A DNA stretch of 47,103 nt from JACNIV01 sp965370415 (GTDB taxonomy: Bacteria > Cloacimonadota > Cloacimonadia > Cloacimonadales > TCS61). Below the pieces are notes generated by a model that worked only from the letters and a program-made list of their open reading frames with translations, had not been told where the DNA came from and ran no database searches. The stretch spans positions 1 through 47,103 of the forward strand of contig CBDUTJ010000022.1 of assembly GCA_965370415.1 (NCBI GenBank). Direction: 5' to 3'. Below, piece by piece: positions 24,607 through 32,751 of the stretch (position 1 is its first letter; every line of letters begins with the position of its first letter). A program made the translations under genes and the position numbers.

Positions 24607-25214
24607 TAACTTCTCTTTTTATACAACGCTTTGATGCAAGATTTCACTATTTCTTCAGAAGTAGTAAATTCCTGTTCCTTTAGAAGTGCAGAGAATATTT
24701 TACGTATTTCAAACTGTTTATATCCTAAAGTTAGCAAAGCAGATTCGGCTTCTTTTATCATATCGGTACGACCTGAACCGCCAGCTTTCAGCAACTGATC
24801 TGGCTGGATACTTCCTACCCAGTCTTTCAATTCAATTATCAAGCGTTCAGCAGATTTTTTCCCAATACCAGGGATAGTAGCTATCAGGCTTACATCTCCC
24901 ATCTGGATAGCGTGGATAAGGTCTTCCACAGATAATCCCGATAGAATAGAAAGAGCAAGTTTGGGTCCTATTTTGGAAATTGCGATAAGACGCTTGAAAA
25001 GTTCTTTTTCTTCTGAAGTAATAAAACCGAATAACCTGACCCCATCCACTTCATTGAAAGAATAATGAACCAGAAGTTTAACTTCGTTGCCTATTTTCGG
25101 TAATTTATCAAAAGTACTTAATGGAATGTTTACTTCATAACCTACACCTTGGCAGTCAATAATTGCTATTACCGGTTCTTTCCCGGATAATACACCTTTT
25201 AAATAAGAGATCAT
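24606..25214 (-). CDS. ruvA: Holliday junction branch-migration protein RuvA
   Basis: RuvA forms a tetramer that holds Holliday junctions for the RuvB motor. The 202 residues show the N-terminal OB-fold (MISYLKGVLSGKEPVIAIID), tandem helix-hairpin-helix motifs (ISKIGPKLALSIL and IATIPGIGKKSAERLIIEL) and a C-terminal three-helix domain that binds RuvB. The ATG overlaps the ruvC stop (ATGA) and its own stop overlaps the rsmB start by one base. RuvB is not in the window. Confidence 0.95.
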   Translation of the reverse strand: MISYLKGVLSGKEPVIAIIDCQGVGYEVNIPLSTFDKLPKIGNEVKLLVHYSFNEVDGVRLFGFITSEEKELFKRLIAISKIGPKLALSILSGLSVEDLIHAIQMGDVSLIATIPGIGKKSAERLIIELKDWVGSIQPDQLLKAGGSGRTDMIKEAESALLTLGYKQFEIRKIFSALLKEQEFTTSEEIVKSCIKALYKKRS

Positions 25215-25696
25215 AATTTTATCCCGAGTTTAATTTTATTAAACAGACATAACGCATTTGCCAATGCATCCGTAGCATCCTGAGTTTCAGGCTTGATATC
25301 AATCTTAAGTATCTTTTTAACCATATACTCCACTTGCTCTTTAGATGCATTTCCATTACCCACCACAGATTTTTTTACCTCGCGGGGAGAATACTCTACG
25401 ATTTTTATTTTCCTTTGAGCAAGAGCAAGCAAAATAGCACCACGGGCATGACCCAGAGTGAAAGCAGATTTTATATTTTTTCCGTAAAAAATGGTTTCAA
25501 CAGCAGCAATATCGGGTTTGTATTCGCCAATAATCTGATCGATTTCTGAATAGATTATAGCCAGTCGCTCTGCCAGATCTAAAGTGGAATTAATTTTGAT
25601 AACATCACAACCGGCAGCTACTATTCTGTTATTCTCTAACTGCAAAATACCATAGCCACAAACGTGACTACCGGGATCAATTCCAATAATTATCAA
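25211..25696 (-). CDS. ruvC: Holliday junction resolvase RuvC
   Basis: RuvC makes paired nicks in Holliday junctions. The 161 residues have the RNase H-like fold with catalytic D7 (GIDPG), E67 (VETIFYG) and the C-terminal acidic pair in QDATDALANALC (D140, D143), with the substrate-recognition segment YSPREVKKSVVGNGNASKEQ between. The start is TTG at 25696, overlapping the yebC stop (TTGA), with GAGAGG about ten bases upstream. No ATG is available near the conserved N-terminus. Translation therefore probably depends on coupling to yebC. Confidence 0.94.
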   Translation of the reverse strand: MIIIGIDPGSHVCGYGILQLENNRIVAAGCDVIKINSTLDLAERLAIIYSEIDQIIGEYKPDIAAVETIFYGKNIKSAFTLGHARGAILLALAQRKIKIVEYSPREVKKSVVGNGNASKEQVEYMVKKILKIDIKPETQDATDALANALCLFNKIKLGIKL

Positions 25697-26442
25697 TCTG
25701 CCGACAACCTCTCAATTATTTCGTCAGATATTTCAAAATTAGCATATACTTTCTGAACATCATCATTATCTTCCAATTGGTCCAGAAGTTTTAATAATTT
25801 CTCAGCCACGTTATCTGCATTAACAGTATTTTTGGGAATGCGTGTCTGTTCAGCTTTTTCTATTTGATATCCGTATTCTTCCAGGATTTTATGCACGGTA
25901 TGCAGATCTGAATAAGCAGTAAATATTTCGTAATTTTCATTTTCGGTCGAAAAATCTTCTGCTCCGGCATCGAGAGCAGCCATCATCAGTTCATCTTCGT
26001 CTACACCTTCTTTACTAATTTCGATGCTGCCTTTTGGTTCGAACATCCAGGAAACAGCTCCGCTTTCTGCCAGGTTACCACCAAATTTTGAGAAAATGTA
26101 TCGGATATCCGATACTGTTCTTTGTTTATTATCGGTAAGTGTTTCTACAATGATTGCCACACCGTTGTGTCCATATCCTTCGTATGTATAGCTTCCATAA
26201 TTCACACCTTCCAGTTCGCCTGTTCCTTTTTTAATAGCTTTTTCAATGTTGCTACCCGGCATATTATTATTTCTGGCAGTAGTAATGGCAAGACGCAACC
26301 TGGGATTCATTTCCTGGTTTCCACCACCTTCACGGGCTGCTACAATTATTTCTTTTACCAGCTTGGTGAATAGCTTGCCACGTTTTGCGTCGGCTGCACC
26401 TTTCTTATGCTTAATAGAGCTCCATTTACTATGACCGGACAT
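25693..26442 (-). CDS. YebC/PmpR-family protein
   Basis: The 249 residues match the three-domain YebC family, with the N-terminal signature SGHSKWSSIKHKKGAADAKR followed by GKLFTKLVKEI, then GGNQEMNPRLRLAI and NMPGSNIEKAIKKG. Members are described as DNA-binding regulators (for example of quorum sensing and of ruv genes) and, more recently, as ribosome-associated factors helping translation of difficult peptide motifs. The classic yebC-ruvC-ruvA arrangement is present, with a four-base overlap into ruvC. ATG 26442 has GGAGGT four bases upstream. Confidence 0.93.
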   Translation of the reverse strand: MSGHSKWSSIKHKKGAADAKRGKLFTKLVKEIIVAAREGGGNQEMNPRLRLAITTARNNNMPGSNIEKAIKKGTGELEGVNYGSYTYEGYGHNGVAIIVETLTDNKQRTVSDIRYIFSKFGGNLAESGAVSWMFEPKGSIEISKEGVDEDELMMAALDAGAEDFSTENENYEIFTAYSDLHTVHKILEEYGYQIEKAEQTRIPKNTVNADNVAEKLLKLLDQLEDNDDVQKVYANFEISDEIIERLSAD

Positions 26443-26465
26443 AAGACCTCCATATAAAAACTAAC

Positions 26466-26480
26466 CACCTTCAAAAGGTG
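26466..26480 (-). terminator. Short hairpin after the EF-G-like gene
   Basis: CACCTT (26466-26471) pairs with AAGGTG (26475-26480) around a 3-base loop, about 38 bases past the stop of the EF-G-like gene. On the minus strand it is followed by GTTAGTTTTTATA, a modest T-run. It is small, so termination is only possible, and it also lies in the leader of yebC. Confidence 0.35.
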
Positions 26481-26517
26481 TTATCATCCGCAGGGTAATT
26501 ATTATTGAAAAACTGGA

Positions 26518-28557
26518 TCAATCATTTTTTTTGTTGGCTGCAGCTATCACTTTAACAGCAATTTCATCCGGGACTTTCTCCAGGTGAGAGGGTTCTTGCA
26601 CGAATTTACCACGACCCTGTGTTAAGGATTTCAGAGCGGGGAAATAATTGAATAGTTCAGCCAAAGGCATTCGGGCATTCAGTATCTGTTTTTTCCCTTT
26701 TTTATCCATTCCCAGTATCTTACCACGACGAGTGGAAACATCACCCATCACATCACCCATATATTCTTCTGGTATGATGATCTGAACTTCATGGATAGGT
26801 TCGAGTAAGATAGGATTTCCTACTTCAAATGCTTTTTTAAGGGCATTCCAGGAAGCTATCTTAAAAGCCATCTCAGATGAATCCACATCATGAAAACTAC
26901 CATAATGTACTTCAACACTGATATCTACAATGGGATTTCCTGAAATAATCCCTTTTTTCAATATCTCATTCAGACCTTTTTCGATTGCCGGAATGAATTT
27001 AGTGGGAATAGTTGCACCAACAACAGAGTTGATGAATTCAAATCCTTCGCCACGTTGTTTGGGTTTAACTCGAAAATAAACTTCTGCATATTGTCCGCGA
27101 CCACCGGATTGCTTTTTGTGTTTATAATTAACATCGGCATTACCACGAAGTGTTTCTTTGTAGGGAACCTTAGGCGTTTTCATATCTGCTTCTATCTTAT
27201 AACGCGATTTCAGCTTTTTTGCCAGTAAGCCTACTTGCTGTTCACCAATACCGGAGAGAACATTTTCTGCTGTTTCAGTATTCATTTCAAGATGAAGCGT
27301 AGGATCTTCTTCCAGAAGCTTACCGAGTGCTGTTCCTATCTTGTCCTCATCATGCTGGTTTACAGCTTTTATGGTTTGCCAGAAAACCGAAGAAGGAAGT
27401 TCAGGTTTAGAGAGCATGAGTTTGGAACCCGGTTTCACAATTGAATTAAAGCTGCGAGCAACTTTCATTTTTACCAGGGCACCAATATCTCCAGCTTTGA
27501 TCTGAGATGCATCGGTACGGTTTTTTCCAATCACGAAATACATAGAACCCACTCTGTCTTTACTGTCTTTTTCAGGGATCAAAACATCTGTTCCAGCGGT
27601 AAGTGATCCTGAAAAAACTCTTACATAAGCCAGATCACCAACGTTTGGGTCTGAGAATGATTTGAATACAAATGCCAATAATTCACCATTTTCTGAGATT
27701 GCAATATTCTTCTTAACCCCATTTTCTTCAATTTCCACTTCATTAATATCAACAGGGGAAGGAAGATAATTAACAATTGCGCTCATAAGCTCGTTCACTG
27801 CTATATTATGTGTAGCAGAGCAGGCAAATGCAGGAACCAAAGATCCTTTTAAGATAGCATTCTTAATGCCTGATGCAAGTTCATCATCGGTTAATTCCCC
27901 AGCCTCGAAATATTTTTCCAGAAGAGCGTCATCACTTTCCGCAATAGCTTCCATCAGAACCATTTTATTCTCTTCGTAACTTTTAGCCAAATTGGCAGGT
28001 ATATCAGTTTCTTTACCGTCAATATAAGCCTTGCCTTTAATAATATCTACAACACCTTCAAATCTGTGTTCACTACCAATTGGAAGGAAAACTGGTATAA
28101 GATTCAGATCGCAATTCTCTTTAATAGCATCCAGTGTTTTATTAAAATCTGCACCTTCGTTATCCAGCCTGTTAATTATAAAGCACTTTGCAACATTGCT
28201 GTTTTCAAGTAATTCGATAGACTGTTCCAAACCAACTTCATAACCGGCAGATGCGTTAGCTACAAAGAGAAGTGTATCTGCAGCAATAGAAGCAGCTATC
28301 TGTTCGCTGGCAAAATCTGCATATCCAGGTGTATCTATTATGTTTATCTTGCATTTTTGCCAATTATAATTGGCAACACCCATAACCATGGACATACCCT
28401 TTTCAATCTCTTCCGCACTGAAATCCATTACTGTGTTACCCTCTTCAATTTTTCCAACTCTGTTTGTGGTTTTTGAATTAAATAGTATTTGCTCAGTTAG
28501 GCTGGTTTTTCCTGCACCAGAGGCTCCGACAAGAGCAATATTTCTAATATCTTTCAT
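26518..28557 (-). CDS. EF-G-like translational GTPase (divergent paralogue)
   Basis: The 679 residues keep the five-domain EF-G architecture but with altered G motifs: G1 GASGAGKT (11-18), G3 DTPGYADF (75-82) and G4 NRLD (129-132). In canonical EF-G these read AHIDAGKT, DTPGHVDF and NKMD. The catalytic histidine of G3 is replaced by Tyr79. Domain IV is recognisable (KQSGGRGQYAEVYFRVKP; SFHDVDSSEMAFKIA), as is the domain V element IPEEYMGDVMGDVSTRRG. It belongs to the EF-G-like/EF-G2 group whose role (ribosome recycling, stress or an uncoupled translocase) is not settled. It is probably not the main fusA, which usually sits by rpsL/rpsG/tuf. A GGGGG ribosome site lies four bases before the ATG. 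Confidence 0.88.
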   Translation of the reverse strand: MKDIRNIALVGASGAGKTSLTEQILFNSKTTNRVGKIEEGNTVMDFSAEEIEKGMSMVMGVANYNWQKCKINIIDTPGYADFASEQIAASIAADTLLFVANASAGYEVGLEQSIELLENSNVAKCFIINRLDNEGADFNKTLDAIKENCDLNLIPVFLPIGSEHRFEGVVDIIKGKAYIDGKETDIPANLAKSYEENKMVLMEAIAESDDALLEKYFEAGELTDDELASGIKNAILKGSLVPAFACSATHNIAVNELMSAIVNYLPSPVDINEVEIEENGVKKNIAISENGELLAFVFKSFSDPNVGDLAYVRVFSGSLTAGTDVLIPEKDSKDRVGSMYFVIGKNRTDASQIKAGDIGALVKMKVARSFNSIVKPGSKLMLSKPELPSSVFWQTIKAVNQHDEDKIGTALGKLLEEDPTLHLEMNTETAENVLSGIGEQQVGLLAKKLKSRYKIEADMKTPKVPYKETLRGNADVNYKHKKQSGGRGQYAEVYFRVKPKQRGEGFEFINSVVGATIPTKFIPAIEKGLNEILKKGIISGNPIVDISVEVHYGSFHDVDSSEMAFKIASWNALKKAFEVGNPILLEPIHEVQIIIPEEYMGDVMGDVSTRRGKILGMDKKGKKQILNARMPLAELFNYFPALKSLTQGRGKFVQEPSHLEKVPDEIAVKVIAAANKKND

Positions 28558-28646
28558 ATTTCCCCCGATATATTATATACATTCTAAATGCATAATAATT
28601 TTAAAGACTAACAAAAAAAATTGTCAGCTGGTTTCTTGTCAACACT

Positions 28647-31600
28647 CTACTTCAAAATAATAACTTTCCCAATTTTATCAGTAACTTTAGAGTTTGAGAG
28701 TTGTCTGGCTTTTATTTTATAGAAGTAAGTATTGTTAGCAATTTCATCTCCGTCACCGTCTCTGCCATTCCAGTAAATCTGGTTATATCCTGCTTCACAG
28801 GAAGGCTTTTTCAAGGTACGAATCTTTCTGCCGGTAATAGTATAAATAGAAATCGTAATATCAGAATCTTCAGTTATTACAAAAGTAAAATAACCATCTT
28901 TTTTCATTGGATTGGGATAGGGAAGCATTTGCTCGATGGCGACTTTACCTGAACTTCTGGCTTTGAATGTTGTTTCTGCCACAGTAGGATTATTGAAATT
29001 ATCAAATACGATAAGCTGAAGAGTATGGCTTCCTTCTTCCAGGTTATATAGTTGCCAGGAAAGTTCTCCTTTAGTACAGGATCCCACATTATAAACAAAA
29101 CCCAATGTAACATCGATCGGTTCGAAACTATTATCCAGAATAAGCAATATCTTGTGTCCTGAAGATCCTAGGATATTAATTCCGTTTTCATCTTCTATCT
29201 CCGCTATTAACAGCGGATCGGTGGATACATAATCACCATCCTTGAATTTCCTGGAATCGAGCCATAACGTTACCTGTGGCGAAATAGTATTGAGAGTATC
29301 AATTCGAATACCACTTAATTTAAGCGGGTAAAAATAATTTAAATAATCTTTATTCTGAGAATCCTCAAATACATAACTTATGAGCCTGCCTTTATCTCCT
29401 GCATGAACGTCATCCGGTACGATGAATTGCGCTTCATAAATACTATTTGTGATTTCTATTTCACCATTGAAGAAAGAGTTGCCGTTAATTGTATAATCCA
29501 CAGAATATACCAGAGTGTCTGGACCAGTTGGTGTGCTAATCACCAACGTATTCGTATAAAAAAGATCATATTCAGATTCATACGCTCTGAATTCTCCGAT
29601 TTCATTGATAAATGAGGGTTCTCCGAAATTTCCGTTTATTTGAGCAAGTTCTCTGGAACGTAGACTATCGGGATCACCGCTGATATTGATAGAACCCAAA
29701 ATCTCAGGTTGTGTTACCAGCAAGATCGGATCACCCAATATATTATACAATCGACTGTTGCCAGTGTAATTAGACGTCATTTGGTGTTTAGCATAAAAAA
29801 GTGATCTGCCTATATTTTCCCGTCCATTTATTGCCTTTACCAGAAAATGTTTTATTAGAGTAGTATTTGAAGTTGGATTGCAGGATGCAGTTGCTGCAAG
29901 AGAAGCAATGGAACCACCATCGTCATAAAATAATAACTTCTCGGAGATACAATCGTAGGTAGGCTCATCATATTTTCCCACGCTGCAGGAAGCTGCAATA
30001 AACAGAGGTAGGTGCTCTACATTCTGTAAAAGCCTTATATGTACGGAACCCCTGAAATAATCTTCATCTCCAAGAACGTCTTCGTTTCCGTGACCGATAA
30101 AATACCAGATCAATCGCCCGTCATTTATTTTATTCAGCATTGCATCTCGAGCATCGGGTTTATTCTGATATTCATCGAAATTGTATTCTATTCCGTATAC
30201 CTTATCTATAAATAAACCTTTATTTAAAACCACTCCTATATCTTCTGCCCTGGCTGTATGGTTCATCCCGGCAATTGTGCTTAATCCTTCTAAACTACCC
30301 TTTTTGTGTTCATCATCTGCCACTAATAGAATCTTATTACGCCAGAATCCTGGATTTGGATTAAGTATATAATCCGTTAAGTGTTCGATGTAAAGATCCA
30401 TATCATCGTTATTTTTGGCAGGAATTCTACCGATAACCAGATCGGGATATACATTATTATTAAAATCCACAAACATATCATCACTTACAGCACTTTCCGG
30501 ATCTGAAGGAACGATGGGATAGGTTACGATCTTACACTTTTCATTATTAGAATCCCAATTGCGAATGCCCGAACCCATCAGAATTACATATTCCAGCGTC
30601 TCCTGGTTTGATGTATATAATGAATCCAAATAGCTCTTAATTGCTACATAATCACCTATTTGTCCATATTCAAAGATGTCCGCCTGGCTTTTCAGTTCAC
30701 AAACCAGATCAGAATGCAAGTTTGCCAGTTCTTGTGCTTGAGTTTCAAATATTCCCTCCTCAGGATAGATGATTATGCACTCAATACTATCATTACGAGA
30801 AAGAATTTTCGGTATTTTTCTGATAAATTTTTCCACTCGTTCAGCAGTATTTACGTTTTTTATATCTTTTAATCGTAAAGGTTCATTAGCATACTCACCA
30901 CCAATTGTAAGCCAGAATATCTTTTTCTCTGAATATTGAATTAGTTCGGGAGCTTCATAGTTTTCTCTGAAAAAGAAGATCCTGTCACCTTTATCAAAGG
31001 AGCCATCGTTACCATCTTCCATGTAAACAGGAACTTCTTTAAGTTTGAAAAAATATTGTTGTGGGTCATTAGCTACGACTTCCCGGTACATTGTAAGAAT
31101 GCGCACAGAAGCTGGATCAGTAAATGATGGTAGCTGAGATAATTCATCAAAAGTGAGCCCATATAACCCTTCACCTGGAAGTTCAAATTTGTACCAGAAA
31201 TCGGATTTCTCGAATGGGATCGAATTGATCTTTCTGGAAGCTCTGGTTTTCCAGTACTTGGCTGATTGATAATTTAAGATAAAATCTCGATAAACATTTT
31301 CAAATTTACCGGAAAGCTGGTTATGAAATGATGTCTCTCCCATAATATCAATCTGAAGTACCAGTTCATCGAAATAAATTAATTCATACGTAACTGCATT
31401 ATAATTAAAAGGCGAAAACTTGATAGGAATCACAGTAAAAAAACCTGCCCGTGTTTCATCAAGCACCTGGATCATTTCATCCCTTTTACGGGAGTAGATA
31501 TCTTGATCGATCTCTAAGATATAGTCATAAGTTTTCCCACTTTTTCGGATAGTAGGGACAGGTGATACAGGTTTATTGAGCATTTTTCTTTGTACGTTTT

Positions 31601-31862
31601 GCGAAAGAACCTTAGTTTTAATATGTCCATGAGGAGGAATAGCAATATTCAGCATTTTAAAAGCCAGATCAGGAGCACCCGGCAAACCTTCTCTTGTCCA
31701 ATCTGACACATTAATATAAGTAAAGTTACTACCATCTTCAATCGTCATGTCATCTAATGTAATTTTAACCACGATCCTGTTGGAAGTTTCTTCCAGAACA
31801 TGTACTCCTGCGTTCAGCAAAGAAAAAGATAGAAGCAGAAATACGAACACCTTGAATCTCAT
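28647..31862 (-). CDS. PorU-like C25 (gingipain-family) cysteine peptidase with FlgD-like C-terminal domain
   Basis: This is an exported 1071-residue protein with a signal peptide (about 1-19). An N-terminal region of two to three beta domains includes GLYGLTFDELSQLPSFTDP and a GSFDKGDRIFFF segment, as in PorU. The C25 caspase-fold catalytic domain (about 350-720) has the catalytic histidine in YFIGHGN (H591) and cysteine in IAASCSVGKYD (C626). The C-terminal 85 residues form a FlgD-like/secretion-type domain (YPNPMKKDGYFTF, ISIYTITGRKIRTL, NTYFYKIKA). PorU is the sortase that releases the signal of type IX cargo and attaches cargo to the cell surface. Whether this is the sortase itself or a cargo gingipain is uncertain: the N-terminal layout favours PorU, the C-terminal domain favours cargo. 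It starts with GGAGG upstream. Confidence 0.82.
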   Translation of the reverse strand: MRFKVFVFLLLSFSLLNAGVHVLEETSNRIVVKITLDDMTIEDGSNFTYINVSDWTREGLPGAPDLAFKMLNIAIPPHGHIKTKVLSQNVQRKMLNKPVSPVPTIRKSGKTYDYILEIDQDIYSRKRDEMIQVLDETRAGFFTVIPIKFSPFNYNAVTYELIYFDELVLQIDIMGETSFHNQLSGKFENVYRDFILNYQSAKYWKTRASRKINSIPFEKSDFWYKFELPGEGLYGLTFDELSQLPSFTDPASVRILTMYREVVANDPQQYFFKLKEVPVYMEDGNDGSFDKGDRIFFFRENYEAPELIQYSEKKIFWLTIGGEYANEPLRLKDIKNVNTAERVEKFIRKIPKILSRNDSIECIIIYPEEGIFETQAQELANLHSDLVCELKSQADIFEYGQIGDYVAIKSYLDSLYTSNQETLEYVILMGSGIRNWDSNNEKCKIVTYPIVPSDPESAVSDDMFVDFNNNVYPDLVIGRIPAKNNDDMDLYIEHLTDYILNPNPGFWRNKILLVADDEHKKGSLEGLSTIAGMNHTARAEDIGVVLNKGLFIDKVYGIEYNFDEYQNKPDARDAMLNKINDGRLIWYFIGHGNEDVLGDEDYFRGSVHIRLLQNVEHLPLFIAASCSVGKYDEPTYDCISEKLLFYDDGGSIASLAATASCNPTSNTTLIKHFLVKAINGRENIGRSLFYAKHQMTSNYTGNSRLYNILGDPILLVTQPEILGSINISGDPDSLRSRELAQINGNFGEPSFINEIGEFRAYESEYDLFYTNTLVISTPTGPDTLVYSVDYTINGNSFFNGEIEITNSIYEAQFIVPDDVHAGDKGRLISYVFEDSQNKDYLNYFYPLKLSGIRIDTLNTISPQVTLWLDSRKFKDGDYVSTDPLLIAEIEDENGINILGSSGHKILLILDNSFEPIDVTLGFVYNVGSCTKGELSWQLYNLEEGSHTLQLIVFDNFNNPTVAETTFKARSSGKVAIEQMLPYPNPMKKDGYFTFVITEDSDITISIYTITGRKIRTLKKPSCEAGYNQIYWNGRDGDGDEIANNTYFYKIKARQLSNSKVTDKIGKVIILK

Positions 31863-31897
31863 TTAACCTCCAATGATATCAAATAAATTACAAATCA

Positions 31898-31925
31898 AAT
31901 ATCTTTTCATATCCTCCAATGTCAA
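31898..31925 (-). promoter_or_regulatory. Possible sigma-70 promoter for the C25 peptidase gene
   Basis: On the minus strand TTGACA (31920-31925) is followed after 16 bases by GATATT (31898-31903), giving a start about 30 bases before the ATG at 31862. The -35 is perfect and the -10 matches four of six. Confidence 0.45.
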
Positions 31926-31985
31926 CAAAATGTATTTTCCTTTAGAGTGAACATTAAATAAAGCAATAATCAGTACTGAAATATT

Positions 31986-32051
31986 ATTATCAGGTATGTT
32001 ATCAATAATATACTCCTTACATTTACATTACTAATGCAAAATTATCAGGTA
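31986..32051 (+). repeat. 11-bp direct repeats in the divergent promoter region
   Basis: ATTATCAGGTA occurs at 31986-31996 and again at 32041-32051, 55 bases apart start to start (about five helical turns). It lies within the 352-base gene-free region 31863-32214 between the divergent C25 gene and ompH. The remainder of the region is A/T-rich and otherwise holds the promoters and the inverted repeat listed separately. Confidence 0.55.
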
Positions 32052-32074
32052 ATAAAGATTCATTATGCAATTTA

Positions 32075-32119
32075 AAAATAACCCATTCTTCCTAAAACAG
32101 TACAAAAAAGGGTTATTTT
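32075..32119. promoter_or_regulatory. 10-bp inverted repeat just upstream of the ompH promoter
   Basis: AAAATAACCC (32075-32084) and GGGTTATTTT (32110-32119) are perfect reverse complements separated by 25 bases. The right arm touches the proposed -35 box (32118-32123). It could be an operator read by a looped dimer, or a terminator-like hairpin shielding the ompH promoter. Confidence 0.5.
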
Positions 32120-32147
32120 GATAGAGAGTTAACAAATTTTTTATATT
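32118..32147 (+). promoter_or_regulatory. Possible sigma-70 promoter for ompH-lpx
   Basis: TTGATA (32118-32123), an 18-base spacer and TATATT (32142-32147) each match the consensus at five of six positions. Transcription would begin near 32154, about 60 bases before the ompH ATG. Confidence 0.45.
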
Positions 32148-32214
32148 GACTTCCAATTATAAAATGAAGAAAAGGTTTTTGTTTATATCAAAAAATAAAA
32201 TTGGAGGAATATTA

Positions 32215-32751
32215 ATGAAAAAGATTTTATTAGTAATGGTTCTGGTTTCTCTTCTCAGTGTTGCTGTTTTTGCGGAAACTTATAAAATGGCATATATCGA
32301 CACGGATAAAATTATGATGACCAGTTCTGAAACCCAGGAAGCGCAAACTATCCTGATGAATGAAAAGCAGAAATGGGAGCAGGAAATCACTGACATCGAA
32401 GCTGAGATCAATGCCCTGGTTGCCGACTATGAAAGCAAGAAAATGATCCTGACTGAATCCGGTAAACAGGAAGCAGAAGAAAAGATCATGGAACTCGATC
32501 AGCAACGAAAAACAAAGATCGAAGAAATTTTTGGTGAGAATGGAAAATTCTTCCAGAAGCAGAATGAACTTTTGGAACCAATTCTGAATAAACTTAAAAC
32601 TGTTATCGAAAAAGTAGCGGTAGAAAATAATTATACCGTTATCTTCGATGCTGCTGCAGGTGGTCTTCTTTATGCAAAACCCAGTCTTGATATTACAGAT
32701 ATGATCATGGATGAACTGGATAAAACAGTAGAAACCGAATTACAAAAATAA
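32215..32751 (+). CDS. OmpH/Skp-family periplasmic chaperone
   Basis: Skp-type chaperones hold unfolded outer-membrane proteins in the periplasm on the way to the BAM complex. The 178 residues have a cleavable signal peptide (MKKILLVMVLVSLLSVAVFA, about 1-20). A short beta strand (YKMAYIDTDKIMM) follows, then a long charged coiled coil (about 40-130) and a C-terminal strand (YTVIFDAAAGGLLYA), the standard Skp layout. I chose ATG 32215 because GGAGG stands eight bases upstream; the in-frame ATG at 32158 and TTG at 32146 have none and would bury the signal peptide. It is followed directly by lpxD (TAA then ATG), as in many diderm genomes where skp precedes lpxD. Confidence 0.9.
   Translation: MKKILLVMVLVSLLSVAVFAETYKMAYIDTDKIMMTSSETQEAQTILMNEKQKWEQEITDIEAEINALVADYESKKMILTESGKQEAEEKIMELDQQRKTKIEEIFGENGKFFQKQNELLEPILNKLKTVIEKVAVENNYTVIFDAAAGGLLYAKPSLDITDMIMDELDKTVETELQK

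Noticed and set aside
28575..28590. TATAAT on the minus strand just before the EF-G-like gene
   Set aside because: It would start transcription within the ribosome site and there is no -35 at proper spacing.
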